A stretch of 6,038 bases of DNA from JACQNR01 sp964533045 (GTDB taxonomy: Bacteria; Acidobacteriota; Terriglobia; UBA7540), in the NCBI GenBank assembly GCA_964533045.1, contig CAZHKT010000182.1, positions 1 to 6,038 on the forward strand. The letters run 5' to 3'. Position 1 is the stretch's first letter; every line of letters starts with the position of its first letter. The position numbers and the translations under genes were made by a program. Positions 1 to 6,038 of this stretch are shown piece by piece. The notes beneath the pieces are model-generated. The model was not told the origin of the DNA and searched no databases. It was given only the letters and a program-made list of their open reading frames with translations.

Positions 1-105
1 AGACACCCTCTCTCTTTCCAACTCAATTTTCAACACGAAATGTTACAGCCTACGGTCCGACCGGGGTCTCGGCGGCCATCGCCCGGGCAGGGGCGCACCG
101 TCCCC
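1..105. other. Non-coding stretch downstream of the importer operon
   Basis: This stretch lies 3' of the ATPase gene, which ends at 106 on the minus strand. The first 50 or so bases are clearly more AT-rich than the genes. The rest is GC-rich and holds a short inverted repeat (GGCG/CGCC around 72-84) that is not followed by a T tract in the minus direction, so I do not call a rho-independent terminator. No start with a convincing protein was seen in the AT-rich part. Confidence 0.5.
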
Positions 106-966
106 CTATGTCCGGGCTGCGCTCCAGGTGACGCGCGGGCGGCCGCTGGCCGGATTCCGATCCACGGCCACCGGCGTGCGAAAGACGCGGCTCAGCACCT
201 CCGAGTCAAACACTTCTTCCGCGCGTCCTTGTCGCAGGCAGCAACCCGCGTCGAGAAGGAGCACGTAATCGGCCAGTTCGGCGGCCAGGTTCAACTCGTG
301 GGTGACGACGACGGCGATGCAGCCTTCGCTGGCCGCCACGTCGCGCAGCAGGCGGAAGGTCTCGATCTGGTAGCCGATGTCGAGATTGGCGGTCGGCTCG
401 TCGAGCAGCACCAGCCGCGGCCGCTGCGCCAGGGTGCGCGCCAGCACCGCGCGCTGAAATTCGCCGCTGCTGATTTCCAGGATCCCGCGCCCGGCCAGCC
501 CGGTCATGCAGGTCTTCTCCAGCGCCCAGTCCACCCAGCGCTCGTCATCGCTGGTTTCGAACAGGTGACGGCCCAGGTGCGGGTGGCGGCCCTGCCGCAC
601 GAACTCACGGACACTGAAGGTAAACAGGAGAATGGTCTCCTGCCGCGCCAGGCCCACGCGCCGCGCGCGCTCCAGCGGAGCAAGGCGCGCCAGCTCAATT
701 CCATCCAATCTCACGCTGCCACTGCGCGGCTTCAAATGGCCGCTGATGACCTCCAGCAGTGTGGACTTTCCGGAACCATTCGGCCCGATGATCGCCACCA
801 GCTGCCCCGCCTGCGAGGTGAAGCTCGTGCTGCTCAGCTCGAAATGGACATACTGGAACGAGACGCGATCCACTTCCAGCGTCGCCGGCGGCGGCTCATC
901 CGTCCTGGGTCTCAGGGCCTGAGTCATTCCTTGGTCGCAATCCCTCATGCCTGGTTTCACGGTCAC
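106..966 (-). CDS. ABC importer ATPase, FecE/BtuD type (metal-chelate/cobalamin family)
   Basis: This is the cytoplasmic ATPase that would power import through the neighbouring permease. With the longest start (GTG at 966) it has 286 residues and all expected motifs in order: Walker A GPNGSGKST at 61-69, Q-loop Gln109, signature ISSGE at 165-169, Walker B LVLLDE at 185-190, D-loop ANLD at 193-196 and the switch His223. The signature has Ser in place of the first Gly of LSGGQ but keeps the key Ser and second Gly, so the enzyme should be active. Length matches the family (about 250-280). The start is uncertain. ATGs at 948 and 927 are also possible, none has a well-placed Shine-Dalgarno sequence, and the conserved domain only begins near residue 30, so a shorter protein is likely. 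The gene is last in a binding protein-permease-ATPase operon, 15 bases or slightly more after the permease stop. Family and role are secure; the substrate is not. Confidence 0.93.
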   Translation of the reverse strand: MTVKPGMRDCDQGMTQALRPRTDEPPPATLEVDRVSFQYVHFELSSTSFTSQAGQLVAIIGPNGSGKSTLLEVISGHLKPRSGSVRLDGIELARLAPLERARRVGLARQETILLFTFSVREFVRQGRHPHLGRHLFETSDDERWVDWALEKTCMTGLAGRGILEISSGEFQRAVLARTLAQRPRLVLLDEPTANLDIGYQIETFRLLRDVAASEGCIAVVVTHELNLAAELADYVLLLDAGCCLRQGRAEEVFDSEVLSRVFRTPVAVDRNPASGRPRVTWSAART

Positions 967-981
967 CGTTCGTCGTTGGAC

Positions 982-1983
982 TCACCCGGCCGTTCGCCGC
1001 AGCAGATAGATGAAGACGGGGGCCCCCGCCACGGCGGTAACGGCTCCGACAGGAAGCTCATTGGGAGCCACCAGCGTCCGCGCCAGAGTATCCGACAGCA
1101 CGAGGATGATCGATCCGCCCAGAGCGGCAGCGGGCAGCAGGGCGCGATGATCGCTGCCGACGATCAGGCGCGCCAGGTGCGGGACGAGCAGTCCCAGGTA
1201 CCCGATGGCACCGGCCAGCGCCACGGCCACGCCGGTCAGCGCCGAGGCCAGCAGGAAAATAACGGTCTGGGTCCGCCCAACGTTCACACCCAAATGCGCG
1301 GCTTCCTCTTCGCCCAGCAGCAGGACATTCAAATCCTTCGAGTAGACATAAAGCCCGAGGAATCCGAAGACGACGATAGGAAGCAGAATCTTCAATTCGA
1401 GGCCGGTGACCACACTCAAATCGCCCATCAGCCAGAACGCCATGCCGCGCACGTCACGCGTGGAAAGCAGGGTCAGCACAAAAAGGATCACCGCGGAGAG
1501 GAACGACGCGGTCACCACGCCGGCCAGCACCAGCGTGTAACTGGCCAGGCGCCCGGCGCGCCGGCCGAGCACGAAGACCCACGCCGTCGTCGCCAGCGCA
1601 CCCAGAAAAGCCGCGAGGGGCGAGGCCGAGGCGACCGCGCCGCCGATCCAAAGAGCCGTAATCGCCCCCAGCGCCGCGCCGCTCGAGATGCCGAGCACGT
1701 AGGGTTCCGCCAGTGGATTGCGCAACATGGCCTGGAGCGCCGTGCCCGAGGTCGAAAGCGCCGCACCCACCAGGATGGCCAGCAGGACGCGCGGCAAGCG
1801 GATTTCACGCACGATGACGGCGAACTCGTTGCCGCCCGTCGCACCGGAAAGCGCGGCCCACACGTCCACCACGCTCGTGGGCACGCTGCCGAACCGAAGC
1901 GCGGCAAAGCTCACCCCCGCCAGGCCCAGTGCCAGCGCGCCGGTCACCAAAAGAACGTTTCTCCGCGTGGCCGCCACCATCAT
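982..1983 (-). CDS. ABC importer permease, FecCD/BtuC family
   Basis: This is the inner-membrane channel subunit, expected to form a dimer with about ten helices per chain. The 333 residues read from the ATG at 1983 have the usual family length. Family hallmarks are visible: RLPRVLLAILVGAAL at 63-77, NPLAEPYVLGISSGAALG at 89-106, the cytoplasmic coupling segment LGEEEAAHLGV at 223-233 that contacts the ATPase, GYLGLLVPHLARLIVG at 261-276, and ELPVGAVTAVAGAPVF at 309-324. The frame stays open to a codon at 2121, but those extra 46 residues are hydrophilic, Arg/Gly-rich and overlap the binding-protein gene. The ATG at 1983 is preferred because an AGGGG sits seven bases upstream and because it overlaps the upstream stop as ATGA, implying translational coupling. 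A second ATG follows immediately. Recognition as a chelate importer permease is secure; the transported compound is not known. Confidence 0.95.
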   Translation of the reverse strand: MMVAATRRNVLLVTGALALGLAGVSFAALRFGSVPTSVVDVWAALSGATGGNEFAVIVREIRLPRVLLAILVGAALSTSGTALQAMLRNPLAEPYVLGISSGAALGAITALWIGGAVASASPLAAFLGALATTAWVFVLGRRAGRLASYTLVLAGVVTASFLSAVILFVLTLLSTRDVRGMAFWLMGDLSVVTGLELKILLPIVVFGFLGLYVYSKDLNVLLLGEEEAAHLGVNVGRTQTVIFLLASALTGVAVALAGAIGYLGLLVPHLARLIVGSDHRALLPAAALGGSIILVLSDTLARTLVAPNELPVGAVTAVAGAPVFIYLLRRTAG

Positions 1984-2987
1984 GGCTTCGCCCCTGACGC
2001 GCCAGGATGAAGATAGCGGGAAACTTCTTCGAGCGCGTCCACCAGCCGCGGGCTGGCCCGCACGATCGTGTCGGACACGAAATAAATGCGGCCTTCCTGG
2101 ACCGCCTGCATGTCTTTCCACCCGGCGAGCGTCCGAAACTCTTCCCGGTTGGGCGCAAAGGCCTGGGTTTGCGGAAACAGGATGACATCGGGCTGGAGCC
2201 GGAGAGCTTCTTCAACACTCAGCTTCGGCCACTCACCCTGAAGACCACGCCCTAGCGGTTCGCCGCCGGCGCGCCGGATCACGTCGCTCAGGAAAGTCTG
2301 CGGTCCCGCCGTCATCAGCGGACGGAACCAGACCACGAACAAAACACGCGGCGGCTTCCGGCCCGCGATCCGCCTCGAGACGGCGTCCAAGCGCACCTGA
2401 AGTTTGCCAACCAGTTCTCTCGCCTCCGCCTCGTGCGAAAGCGCACGCCCCAGCTCCACCCCCTCCGGCGTCAGGTCCGCGACCGAGGCCAGCATGCCAT
2501 CCACCGTCTGCGCCGTCACGCCGTAGAGCGGAATTCCTACGCGTGCCAACTGGTCCGCTGTTTCGCGCCGGTTGGCCTGTGGGCTGCCGACCACCAGGTC
2601 TGGCTTCAACGTGAGAATCTTCTCGATGCTCGGATTGAGCGTCGCGCCGACGCTCGGCTTACGCTTGGCTTCGGGCGGGAATTCGCAGGAATCGGTAACG
2701 CCCACGACACGGTCGCCGAGCCCCAGGAGAAATAGCATTTCCGTGGTGGCGGGCGAGAGCGAAACGAGGCGCGACGGGTGTTCGGGCACGTCCACGCGGC
2801 GCCCCGTCTGGTCGGTGAGGATGCGCGCCGAGAGCGGACACGGCAGCGTGACGGTCATTCCGACCCAGAGCGAGGCGATGAGAAGCAGTCTCACTCCGAC
2901 CAAGGCTTCAAGGCGAGATGCGGCGGCGACTCCGGCGCCTCGGAATAGCAGACGAAAACGGGCTTGCGGTTTCTCGCCAGAAATCAT
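1980..2987 (-). CDS. Periplasmic binding protein of an ABC importer, BtuF/FecB type
   Basis: This is a class III (helical-backbone) periplasmic binding protein that would deliver a metal chelate, probably cobalamin or a relative, to the permease. The 335 residues contain DQTGRRVDVPEHPSRLVSLS from 59 to 78, then PATTEML with the conserved Glu83 thought to dock on a permease arginine. They also contain GVTDSCEFPPEAKRKPSVG at 96-114, the lobe-1 motif NPSIEKILTLKPDLVVGS at 118-135, and VVWFRPLMTAGPQTFLSDVI at 218-237 opening lobe 2. These segments look most like BtuF-type cobalamin-binding proteins, but siderophore or heme remain possible. A hydrophobic stretch at 34-48 followed by PLSA suggests Sec export with signal peptidase I cleavage near residue 54. 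Cys50 is not in a lipobox. The region before it (1-33) is unusually long for a signal peptide and rich in Arg, so the true start may be inside, for example TTG or GTG codons near 2894-2903. The stop overlaps the permease start by four bases. Confidence 0.9.
   Translation of the reverse strand: MISGEKPQARFRLLFRGAGVAAASRLEALVGVRLLLIASLWVGMTVTLPCPLSARILTDQTGRRVDVPEHPSRLVSLSPATTEMLFLLGLGDRVVGVTDSCEFPPEAKRKPSVGATLNPSIEKILTLKPDLVVGSPQANRRETADQLARVGIPLYGVTAQTVDGMLASVADLTPEGVELGRALSHEAEARELVGKLQVRLDAVSRRIAGRKPPRVLFVVWFRPLMTAGPQTFLSDVIRRAGGEPLGRGLQGEWPKLSVEEALRLQPDVILFPQTQAFAPNREEFRTLAGWKDMQAVQEGRIYFVSDTIVRASPRLVDALEEVSRYLHPGASGAKP
1991..1995 (-). promoter_or_regulatory. Shine-Dalgarno of the permease gene
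   Basis: AGGGG on the minus strand, seven bases before the ATG at 1983 and inside the end of the binding-protein gene. It decides the permease start against the much longer open frame. It also shows that at least internal operon genes use Shine-Dalgarno initiation here, unlike the genes that open the transcription units. Confidence 0.65.
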
Positions 2988-3047
2988 TTGTCAAAGCCTG
3001 CGATTGAATGAACAATACATCATATATGAAGGTACGCGCCTTGTTGC
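2988..3047. promoter_or_regulatory. Divergent promoter region between importer operon and SH3b-protein gene
   Basis: Only 20 bases separate the two annotated opposing starts, and this is one of the few AT-rich patches in the window. On the plus strand, TTGTCA (2988-2993) and AACAAT (3011-3016) are 17 bases apart and would start transcription near 3023, almost at the ATG at 3026. On the minus strand, TATGAT (3024-3019) lies 17 bases from a weak GCAACA (3047-3042) and would give a leader of about 25 bases. TTGACA (2994-2989) on the minus strand lacks a partner -10. All matches are partial. I see no cobalamin riboswitch, and there is no room for one here. Confidence 0.3.
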
Positions 3048-3988
3048 TGATTCTTGTGATCGGATCTGCACTGGCCGACAACACCAGCGCGGCGGAAAAC
3101 CCCCTCAAGCCCGATCCGATCCATTGGTGCCGAGTGCCAAAGCCGCAGATCGAGGTACTGTCCAAGCCAGGCAGCGGCGAAAAGGAAGTTGCGAAACTCA
3201 TGCGCGGCATGCTCGTTCCAGCTTTCGAAAGCAAGAAAACGGGCAAAGGCGAATGGCTGCGCGTGGTGGCAATTGACCTGGCCCGGATGACGCCGTGCGC
3301 GGGCTGGATCGAGGCCGCCGCAGTCCAGATCATCGCGCCGGACGCATACCCGCACGACGACAAGATCCTGGCGCTCTCAGGCGCGCCGTTTGTGGAGGAT
3401 TTTGCGGCGGAAAATACGGCGGTGGCGCGGCTCCTGCTGCGCACTGCCGACGCCGGGGACGTCCTGATATGTTACCTGGGCACGGAAGTCTTGCCCCACA
3501 CCCGCCTGCAGCTCTTCCTCCAATCCGGGGCTCGGTACAAAGCGGGTCCGGCCATCGACATTCCTTTCAGCGAAATGAAGTCTCCTATCGCCAGTCTCGA
3601 GGCCCTCGACCTGGCAGGAGACGGCAATGAATTCTTGGTGACGCGCGAGCCCTACGCTTCCGGTCCGCAGGTGTTCGGAATGGATCTGCTCGTCCGCCGG
3701 TTCGACGGCAACCGCCTCATAACGGTGGGCAAGATTCCCATCGCGGCACGCAACTTCGCTTCCTACCCACCACGTCTGCAAATCGCCGAGCCGGACGAAG
3801 CCAACATCGGGCAGCCTGGAACCGACACCAAAGGGGAAATCGAATTCCGCGCCCGAGGCCAGCAGACCGACATCGCCTGGAAGGGCGAAATCCGCTTTCA
3901 TGCCCTGGGCCGGGAGAAACCGCTCGAGACCATTCCGCTCGAGCGCGTCTGGACCTGGAACGGAAATCGCCTCTCTCTCCGACAGTAG
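3008..3988 (+). CDS. Exported protein with N-terminal SH3b-like domain, function unknown
   Basis: The product is a 326-residue protein not assignable to a named family. Residues 7-29 (MKVRALLLILVIGSALADNT and on to SAA) form a clear Sec signal peptide, so the ATG at 3026 is as likely a start as the one at 3008; neither has a Shine-Dalgarno sequence. Residues about 48-108 fit the bacterial SH3 pattern: IEVLSKPGSGEKEVAKLMRG, then a variable loop, GEWLRVVAID, and GWIEAAAVQI. Such domains often bind cell-wall peptides. Residues about 115-326 look beta-rich. They include LDLAGDGNEFLVTRE at 200-214, which resembles the DGDG-type blades of FG-GAP/VCBS proteins, and end in a Trp-containing strand, VWTWNGNRLSLRQ. 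Cys41 and Cys97 flank the SH3-like region and could form a disulfide. The gene faces away from the importer operon and lies 18 bases before the transporter gene, so the two are probably co-transcribed, though a functional link is not evident. Confidence 0.85.
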   Translation: MNNTSYMKVRALLLILVIGSALADNTSAAENPLKPDPIHWCRVPKPQIEVLSKPGSGEKEVAKLMRGMLVPAFESKKTGKGEWLRVVAIDLARMTPCAGWIEAAAVQIIAPDAYPHDDKILALSGAPFVEDFAAENTAVARLLLRTADAGDVLICYLGTEVLPHTRLQLFLQSGARYKAGPAIDIPFSEMKSPIASLEALDLAGDGNEFLVTREPYASGPQVFGMDLLVRRFDGNRLITVGKIPIAARNFASYPPRLQIAEPDEANIGQPGTDTKGEIEFRARGQQTDIAWKGEIRFHALGREKPLETIPLERVWTWNGNRLSLRQ

Positions 3989-4006
3989 GGCGGGCACGAG
4001 AGTTTC

Positions 4007-5311
4007 ATGCAAACACTGCGCCTCCATGCCAGCTCACCCCCTGCGTCGCGCGTGCGCTGGCATATCCTATTGTTACTGGGCGTCATCGCTGCTCTCACCT
4101 ATCTCGACCGGTTGAACCTCAGCATCGCGGGCAAGTACATCCAGGACGAATTCGGATTTTCCACCGAGACGATGGGCTGGATCCTGAGCGCGCTGGTGCT
4201 GGGCTACGCGCTCTTCCAGGTCCCCGGCGGCTGGCTGGGGGACCGGCTGGGTCCGCGCGGCGTGCTGACCGCGGCGATCCTGTTCTGGTCGGCCATGACG
4301 GCGGCAACAGCGCTCGCCCCCCGCCTGCCACTGGCGCAATGGTTCGGCGTGGCCTGGTCGTTTGCCCTCGTGCGCTTTCTGGTGGGGTTGGGCGAGGGCA
4401 CGGTCTTCCCCAACATCAGCCGCATGACCGCCTACTGGATGAGGGCGCGCGAGCGCGGCATGGCCAGCAGCCTGTGGCTGGTAGGCATCGGCGCGGGCGG
4501 AATCGTTACGCCGCTGCTCGTCGGCCACGTTTCGGAACGCTGGGGCTGGCGCGCCTCATTCTACGTCTGCGCGGCCATCGGTCTTGGGATCGCCTTCGCC
4601 TGGCGTCTCTACGCAACCAACCATCCGGAAGACCACCCCCGCGTCAATGCGGCCGAACTGGAATTGATTCGAGCCGGAAGGACGGCGCCTTCCGACAACG
4701 TTCTCGATGCGCCCTGGCGGACAATCCTCTCCAGCTTCTCCGCGGTGGGCCTGATTCTGAGTTACTTCTGCATCGCCTATCCCGCCTACGTGTTCTATAC
4801 CTGGTTCTTCATCTACCTGGTACGCGTGCGCGGCCTTTCCGTCGCGCAGGGGAGCGTCGGGGGGGCGGCGCCATTCATCGCCATTGCGCTGCTCGCGCCG
4901 CTGGGCGGGTGGATTTCGGATCGCGCCGTGGCGCGACTCGGCAGGCGGCGCGGCCGCCAGCTGGCCGTGACCGTGGGCGCGACGGCCTCGGCGCTGTTGA
5001 TGTGGGCGGGCGGACGCACCGCCAACAACACCGCCGCGATCCTGCTGCTGGCGGGCTCGGCGGGCTTCAATCTCTTTGCCACCGCCACCTGGTGGGCGGC
5101 GTCGAACGACATGACGCGGCGCCATGCTGGCACGCTCTCCGGATGGATGAACATGTCCGGCAATCTGGGGGGCTGGCTCTGCCCGATTGTCACCGGCGCG
5201 ATCGCGGCGCGCGTCGGCTGGGAGCAGGCGCTCGACTTCGCGGCCATCGTCACGGTTTCCGCCAGCATCTTCTGGATTTTCATTGACGCCGGGCATGACT
5301 TGGACGGGTAG
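4007..5311 (+). CDS. Major facilitator transporter, sugar-acid (anion:cation symporter) type
   Basis: This is a 434-residue inner-membrane transporter with about 12 hydrophobic helices and a central loop around 205-235, the normal size for the family. It resembles the group containing galactonate (DgoT), glucarate and hexuronate carriers, which bring in sugar acids with protons. Visible hallmarks are YLDRLNLSIA at 32-41, the loop 2-3 motif GGWLGDRLGPRG at 74-85, RFLVGLGEGTVFPN at 123-136, GWISDRAVARLGRRRGR at 301-317, and SGWMNMSGNLGGWLCP at 378-393. Asp34/Arg35 and Arg123/Glu130 occupy places that match the proton-coupling and substrate-binding residues I recall for DgoT (Asp46/Arg47, Arg126/Glu133). 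The segment between them is nine residues longer here. The ATG at 4007 leaves a normal polar N-terminus of about 17 residues; a weak GAGAG precedes it. No sugar-acid catabolic gene is in the window, so the substrate cannot be named. Confidence 0.9.
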   Translation: MQTLRLHASSPPASRVRWHILLLLGVIAALTYLDRLNLSIAGKYIQDEFGFSTETMGWILSALVLGYALFQVPGGWLGDRLGPRGVLTAAILFWSAMTAATALAPRLPLAQWFGVAWSFALVRFLVGLGEGTVFPNISRMTAYWMRARERGMASSLWLVGIGAGGIVTPLLVGHVSERWGWRASFYVCAAIGLGIAFAWRLYATNHPEDHPRVNAAELELIRAGRTAPSDNVLDAPWRTILSSFSAVGLILSYFCIAYPAYVFYTWFFIYLVRVRGLSVAQGSVGGAAPFIAIALLAPLGGWISDRAVARLGRRRGRQLAVTVGATASALLMWAGGRTANNTAAILLLAGSAGFNLFATATWWAASNDMTRRHAGTLSGWMNMSGNLGGWLCPIVTGAIAARVGWEQALDFAAIVTVSASIFWIFIDAGHDLDG

Positions 5312-5332
5312 GGGCCCGCCAGTGCTGCGCGG

Positions 5333-5341
5333 TGATATAAT
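5333..5341 (+). promoter_or_regulatory. Extended -10 promoter (TGATATAAT) for the LON-domain gene
   Basis: TGATATAAT matches the extended -10 consensus TGnTATAAT exactly, in a 36-base GC-rich gap after the transporter stop. No good -35 lies 16-18 bases upstream, which an extended -10 can tolerate. The usual distance to the start site places transcription initiation at about 5348, the A of the next gene's ATG. Confidence 0.6.
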
Positions 5342-5347
5342 CCGCCA

Positions 5348-5989
5348 ATGGACGAATTCCTTCTGCCGCTCTTTCCGCTAAATGTCGTCCTGCTTCCCCA
5401 AGAACTGCTTCCTTTGCACATCTTCGAAGAGCGTTATCAGAAGATGATCGGCGAGTGTCTGAAAGCGAAGCAGTCGGGCGCTGCGAACCAGGAGTTCGGA
5501 GTGCTTCAGGTTGAAGACGATCAGCTCCACACGGTGGGCTGCACGGCGCGCATCGTCAATGTGACCCGCCGGTACGACGATGGGCGGCTGGATATTCTGA
5601 CAGTCGGGGCGCGCCGCTTCGAACTTCTTCTCACCAATGAAGAAGAAGCCTACCTGCGGGGCGCTATCGAGTACTTTGACGATGACCCGGGAGCGGATAC
5701 GGCCGGCGAGGCCGAGTCCGTGCGGGCCATCGAGCTGTTCCGCGCCGCCCTCCAGGCTCTTCGCCACGCCCGGGAGATTCCCATCCACCTTCCTCCCCCT
5801 TACCGCCACCTCTCCTTCCGCATCGCCGGGGCGCTGCCGTTGGACCTCGACTTCAAACAAAAACTGCTGGCTTGCCGAAACGAGCCGGAACGACTGGCGC
5901 GGGTGACCCAGCTCACGGAAAAGCTTATCGCCCACATGGCGCAGGTGGACCAGGTTCAGCGCAAAGCCGGCGGCAATGGCCACTCCTAA
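5348..5989 (+). CDS. Stand-alone LON substrate-binding-domain protein
   Basis: This 213-residue soluble protein consists only of the N-terminal domain of Lon protease, without the AAA+ ATPase or the Ser-Lys peptidase. Visible family features are LPLFPLNVVLLPQELLPLHI at 6-25 with IFEERY at 25-30, VGCTARIVNV at 63-72, DGRLDILTVGARRFEL at 78-93, and the helical end LSFRIAGALPLDLDFKQKLL at 155-174 followed by NEPERL. In Lon this domain recognises unfolded substrates. Stand-alone versions are widespread in bacteria but their role is not settled, so I give no function beyond probable protein binding. Asp/Glu/Gly-rich residues 111-122 are probably a loop. The ATG at 5348 gives the expected first strand and has no Shine-Dalgarno sequence; the promoter immediately upstream suggests a leaderless message. 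It follows the transporter by 36 bases but probably has its own promoter. Confidence 0.92.
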   Translation: MDEFLLPLFPLNVVLLPQELLPLHIFEERYQKMIGECLKAKQSGAANQEFGVLQVEDDQLHTVGCTARIVNVTRRYDDGRLDILTVGARRFELLLTNEEEAYLRGAIEYFDDDPGADTAGEAESVRAIELFRAALQALRHAREIPIHLPPPYRHLSFRIAGALPLDLDFKQKLLACRNEPERLARVTQLTEKLIAHMAQVDQVQRKAGGNGHS

Positions 5990-6038
5990 AGAGAATTACA
6001 TAATATAGTGACAATCAGAACAATTCGGCCTGTTTCCA
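5990..6038 (+). other. AT-rich intergenic patch, possible start of a further gene
   Basis: This patch after the LON-domain stop is strongly AT-rich and contains TATAGT (6004-6009), a five-of-six match to a -10 element. A GTG at 6008 opens a frame reading MTIRTIRPVS to the window edge, without a Shine-Dalgarno sequence. It may be the start of the next gene or simply a promoter. Ten codons are too few to judge. Confidence 0.25.

Noticed and set aside
40..2010. A 656-codon open frame on the plus strand.
   Set aside because: It lies antisense to the ATPase and permease genes, both of which carry full family motifs. Its translation is rich in Arg, Gln, His and Gly with no recognisable domain, as expected from the complement of GC-biased codons.
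2988..3007. Cobalamin riboswitch ahead of the importer operon.
   Set aside because: The gap is 20 bases, far shorter than the roughly 200-base element, and I see no B12-box-like sequence in the overlapping gene.
3921..3945. Repeated CGCTCGAG and the ten-base palindrome CGCTCGAGCG.
   Set aside because: It sits within the coding sequence and encodes the repeated Pro-Leu-Glu of that protein. It is too short and isolated to be called an operator.
4339..5286. A 315-codon plus-strand open frame inside the transporter gene.
   Set aside because: It is another reading frame of the transporter gene, Arg/Gly/His-rich, without membrane segments or motifs. The 434-residue frame has a clear family signature.
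4556..5296. A 246-codon minus-strand frame opposite the transporter.
   Set aside because: It has a low-complexity composition of Arg, Gly, Pro and Ala, no domain, and a complete gene on the other strand.
5305..5318. CGGG/CCCG inverted repeat after the transporter stop as a terminator.
   Set aside because: The stem is four bases long with no T tract after it, and an extended -10 element follows directly.
5378..5983. A 201-codon minus-strand frame opposite the LON-domain gene.
   Set aside because: It mirrors the real gene almost base for base and has no recognisable family. The plus-strand frame carries all LON-domain motifs.

Overview
The window is a gene-dense, GC-rich stretch of bacterial chromosome. 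It has two blocks facing away from each other: a three-gene ABC importer operon on the minus strand (106-2987) and three plus-strand genes (3008-5989). There are no RNA genes, mobile elements, CRISPR arrays or long repeats that I can see. No stretch over about 105 bases lacks a gene. The strong GC bias leaves long spurious open frames opposite or alongside the real genes, the largest being a 656-codon antisense frame. The protein styles, notably the stand-alone Lon substrate-binding-domain protein and the BtuF-like binding protein, would fit an acidobacterium or a similar GC-rich, Gram-negative soil bacterium. That assignment is from memory and is not demonstrated by the sequence.

Minus-strand block: reading from 2987 down to 106, a BtuF/FecB-type periplasmic binding protein is followed by a FecCD/BtuC-type permease and then a FecE/BtuD-type ATPase. 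The first two overlap by four bases (ATGA), and the third begins 15 bases or slightly more after the second ends. Together they form a complete class II importer for a metal chelate such as cobalamin, a siderophore or heme. The binding protein looks closest to the cobalamin-binding type, but no cobalamin riboswitch, TonB-dependent receptor or cobalamin synthesis gene is visible, so the substrate stays open.

Plus-strand block: the first gene encodes a secreted protein with an N-terminal SH3b-like region and an unrecognised C-terminal half. Eighteen bases later comes a 12-helix major facilitator transporter of the sugar-acid (anion:cation symporter) type. The last gene is a stand-alone LON substrate-binding-domain protein. 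It has an exact extended -10 element (TGATATAAT) ending six bases before its ATG, which suggests a leaderless mRNA. At the right edge an AT-rich patch may begin another gene.

The window reads mostly as ordinary chromosome. I found no clear new multi-gene system. The points most worth checking are the probable leaderless promoter, the 20-base divergent intergenic region with overlapping promoter-like elements, and the uncharacterised SH3b-containing exported protein.
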